A stretch of DNA of 44,403 nt from contig CAYVXX010000009.1 in assembly GCA_964454305.1 (NCBI GenBank), positions 1 through 44,403 on the forward strand, given 5' to 3'. This document shows positions 42,544 to 44,403 of the stretch, piece after piece; the first letter of the stretch is position 1, and each line of letters starts with the position of its first letter. Both the position numbers and the translations under genes were made by a program. Source of the stretch: JAUSPI01 sp964454305. GTDB taxonomy: Bacteria > Desulfobacterota > Syntrophia > Syntrophales > JADFWA01. The notes beneath the pieces were generated by a model. That model saw only the letters and a list, made by a program, of their open reading frames with translations. It ran no database searches and had not been told where the DNA came from.

Positions 42544-43797
42544 ATGATAAAAGGCTTACTGTTTTCTTCTTACTGTCTATTGATATTCTCAGAAGTTCGA
42601 ACGATAAGTTATCATTTGGCTGGTAACAGATCTACGTCAATAGCAGAGCTGTTCTTTTTAGTAATGGGAATAAGCTGTGTGGTATTTGTAATTATTAAAA
42701 AGAAAGGAAGGGTCTCAAGGCAACATGTGCGAGTTGGAATGTATTTGTTCTCTGCATTTTCTGCTCTTGCTCTAATCTCATTGTTTATGTCGAGGGGTTT
42801 CTACCTGCTTAATCCTCTCTTTTTTGGTCCCATTGTTGTATTCTTCTTTTTGTCTTATTGGCTGTTTGCATATGTGAATGAAGAAAATAGTTGTTTATAT
42901 GTATATTGTTATTCAATCCTAATGTTGATATTATTTATCGCTCAATTTTTTATTTTAATATATGTTTTCAATAATGATAGCTACTTTGCCATATTTAAAT
43001 ATTTAGCTTATGGAGAAGGCACACCAGCTCTCCATAAACCATTTAATAGTCCATCGCAAGCGGGGTTATACATATCAATTGTCTTGTTTCTTATGGTAGG
43101 TTGTGCAATAAGTAAAGGTACACGATGGCCTCTGTACTTGTTGGTTCCTCCTGCTTTCTTGACATTAGCACAAACAGGATCTCGTTCTGTTATGTTACTC
43201 GTGAGTGTTTGTTGGGTCGCTTTTGTTTTCTTTATTTTTATTAATAGAAGATATTCTACTAAGCAAATTAATACAAATGTTATACATCTAATGATGTGTA
43301 GCTTGTTAGTTTTGACAGTATTTAACCTTGATCTTTTCAATAACGTGTCGAGAGAAAGATCGCTGTCGATCTTCAATCTTTCCCCATTGACCATAATTAC
43401 TGGTGGGACTGATGATTCATGGCGGCATGAAGTATGGAAGGAAACTATTCAAAATGCAATATATACATCTTCGTATGGCACAAAAAGCAGTGAAGGCTCT
43501 ACTCATAACGTATATTTGGATTTTTTAAAGTATTTAGGTCCAATCACTTTTTTATTTTTTGTGGGATTCGCCTTTTGGGTGGTTTGTAAAGGAGTGCGTT
43601 TGCTTTTTCGAATGAGAAGAGATCCTTATTATCCATTTTATTTGTCGCTTCTGATATCAACTGTTTTGGTTATGGGGGAGCTTTACGCTAACCCAGTACT
43701 GCACCTGCGATATATATGGGTGTTTTTTGGACTTACTACTGCCATTCTTATAAAGTGGAAATTTAATTTTTTTAAAAACCGAGGCGAAAATTTCTGA
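42544..43797 (+). CDS. O-antigen polymerase/ligase-like membrane protein (Wzy-like)
   Basis: 417 residues with about ten to twelve hydrophobic segments, including a run from 110 to 150 and a closing one near 385-405. A larger extracytoplasmic loop around 265-325 contains SSEGSTHNVYLDFLKYLG, the TH-N pattern of the Wzy/WaaL family. Such proteins polymerise repeat units or ligate O-antigen in the periplasm. No other polymerase is visible, so Wzy is the likely role. It begins immediately after an insertion-sequence remnant and has no clear ribosome site; an earlier start is not available. Confidence 0.75.
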   Translation: MIKGLLFSSYCLLIFSEVRTISYHLAGNRSTSIAELFFLVMGISCVVFVIIKKKGRVSRQHVRVGMYLFSAFSALALISLFMSRGFYLLNPLFFGPIVVFFFLSYWLFAYVNEENSCLYVYCYSILMLILFIAQFFILIYVFNNDSYFAIFKYLAYGEGTPALHKPFNSPSQAGLYISIVLFLMVGCAISKGTRWPLYLLVPPAFLTLAQTGSRSVMLLVSVCWVAFVFFIFINRRYSTKQINTNVIHLMMCSLLVLTVFNLDLFNNVSRERSLSIFNLSPLTIITGGTDDSWRHEVWKETIQNAIYTSSYGTKSSEGSTHNVYLDFLKYLGPITFLFFVGFAFWVVCKGVRLLFRMRRDPYYPFYLSLLISTVLVMGELYANPVLHLRYIWVFFGLTTAILIKWKFNFFKNRGENF

Positions 43798-43891
43798 AAT
43801 TCGGGGTCACCACCTTACATATTTCTTTTCAATATAGCTCATATCAACCCCCGTTGCGCTCGGAAGTGCCGCAAATTAGGTTTGCGAGATT

Positions 43892-44359
43892 ATGGAAAAG
43901 ACAAAAATTGATAATGGAAAATTTGTAATATCCCTTGACTTTGAATTAATGTGGGGGGTAAGAGATATAGAAACTGTTGAAAGTTACGGTGAGAACTTAA
44001 GAGGAGTTCATCAGGTAGTCCCCCGGCTACTTGAAACTTTCGATAACCATCAAATCAGGGCAACATTTTCAACGGTTGGTTTTCTTTTCTTTCAAAATAA
44101 GATAGAACTACTTAATAATTTGCCCACAAGGTTGCCAAATTATAGCAACAAAAAATTGTCCCCATATCTGGGATATTTTGAGTTGGTAGGTGCAAATTCA
44201 AAAATTGACCCTTATCATTATGCTCCCGACTTAATAAAATTGATACAGCAATATCCACAACACGAAATTGGTTCTCAGACATTTTCACACTATTATTGTC
44301 TGGAAGATGGACAAGATAAGGATGACTTTGAAGCGGATCTGCAAAATGCGGTAGTGTAA
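43892..44359 (+). pseudogene. Polysaccharide deacetylase, 3' part missing
   Basis: 155 residues. VISLDFELMWGVRD contains the catalytic Asp and metal Asp of a NodB-like domain, IRATFSTVGFLFF is the next barrel strand, and HEIGSQTFSHYYCLEDGQ supplies the metal-binding SQTFSHY. The frame stops after FEADLQNAVV, where the family normally continues for about another 130-170 residues. The break coincides with sequence resembling an insertion-sequence end (44352 onward), so the gene looks interrupted. The gap 43798-43891 before it holds no gene. Confidence 0.75.
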
Positions 44360-44403
44360 GATATCTTGTGTAAATTTTAAAAGGTGTAGAAAAAAAGGCG
44401 CTT
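44352..44403. mobile_element. Left end of an insertion sequence, running off the window
   Basis: 26 bases from 44352 resemble the remnant end at 42330-42355: same length, same direction, about 20 identical positions, both ending ttgtgtaaattt. The style (ttgtgtaaattt with a gtgt or tgtc start) recalls IS256-type terminal repeats. The element appears inserted inside the deacetylase gene and continues past the window. The transposase is not visible, so the family is not assigned. Confidence 0.4.

Noticed and set aside
43798..43891. Gap before the deacetylase with ggggtcaccacctta, suggestive of mobile-element ends
   Set aside because: No paired repeat or coding remnant could be shown.
1..44403. 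CRISPR arrays, tRNA or rRNA genes
   Set aside because: No regularly spaced repeats and no cloverleaf or rRNA-like segments were seen; the window is nearly all coding for sugar enzymes.

Overview
The window is one long accessory locus for surface polysaccharide and sugar-nucleotide biosynthesis. Every recognisable gene lies on the + strand, usually with 4-base ATGA-type overlaps or very short gaps. The gene content (O-unit polymerase, ABC flippase, CMP- and CDP-sugar enzymes, KdsB-like and NeuB-like proteins, MBOAT acyltransferase) points to a Gram-negative bacterium. Moderate GC, dispersed 'attcccgtgaaaacgggaat' type repeats and a GxxExxY element bounded by 'tcaccgcagagacgc' repeats would suit a deltaproteobacterium or Desulfobacterota-like lineage. 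That placement is a guess from style, not a proof.

Layout. 1-1.2 kb: 5'-truncated AAA/DUF4143 ATPase, unrelated to sugars. 1.2-1.6 kb: gene-free stretch with two inverted-repeat structures. 1.6-5.7 kb: stub of a legB-type dehydratase, an intact SDR epimerase, and an MBOAT O-acyltransferase with its SGNH-like partner. 5.8-13.5 kb: a legionaminic/neuraminic-type nonulosonate operon (LegC-like aminotransferase, NeuD-like acyltransferase, NeuB, NeuC, formyltransferase, PIG-L deacetylase, PtmE-like guanylyltransferase, CMP-sugar synthetase), interrupted by a small GxxExxY element. 13.5-16.5 kb: iron alcohol dehydrogenase, a methyltransferase broken at an (AT)8 tract, and a KdnA-like aminotransferase. 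16.6-23.3 kb: putative glycosyltransferase, pseB, pseC, pseF, pseG, a NeuB-type synthase and a hexapeptide acyltransferase. 23.3-27.2 kb: aminotransferase, WbqC-like protein, two methyltransferases and a second PIG-L deacetylase. 27.3-31.1 kb: large GT-B-like protein and ABC flippase. 31.2-36.2 kb: an unusual cassette of DRE-TIM aldolase fused to a second domain, LdpA-like Fe-S protein, HAD phosphatase, HpcH/HpaI aldolase and KdsB-like cytidylyltransferase. 36.2-44.4 kb: another putative glycosyltransferase, an SDR, the CDP-glucose genes rfbF and rfbG, an RmlC-like cupin, a GT2, a Wzy-like membrane protein and a polysaccharide deacetylase cut off by what looks like an insertion sequence.

How the parts fit. 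The locus encodes three separate CMP-activating enzymes (NeuA/LegF type, PseF, KdsB type) and two NeuB-type synthases, so it probably supplies two nonulosonic acids plus a third, unidentified ulosonic acid, as well as a CDP-6-deoxyhexose. Methyl-, formyl-, acyl- and amino-transferases decorate these sugars. Three unassigned GT-like proteins and a GT2 are candidate transferases, with the ABC flippase and Wzy-like protein for export and polymerisation. The most novel-looking unit is 31171-36244, which has the parts for an alternative aldolase-based route to a CMP-ulosonate. Two short-repeat tracts, (AT)8 in a methyltransferase and 3.6 copies of an 8-mer in the GT2, are candidate phase-variation switches.
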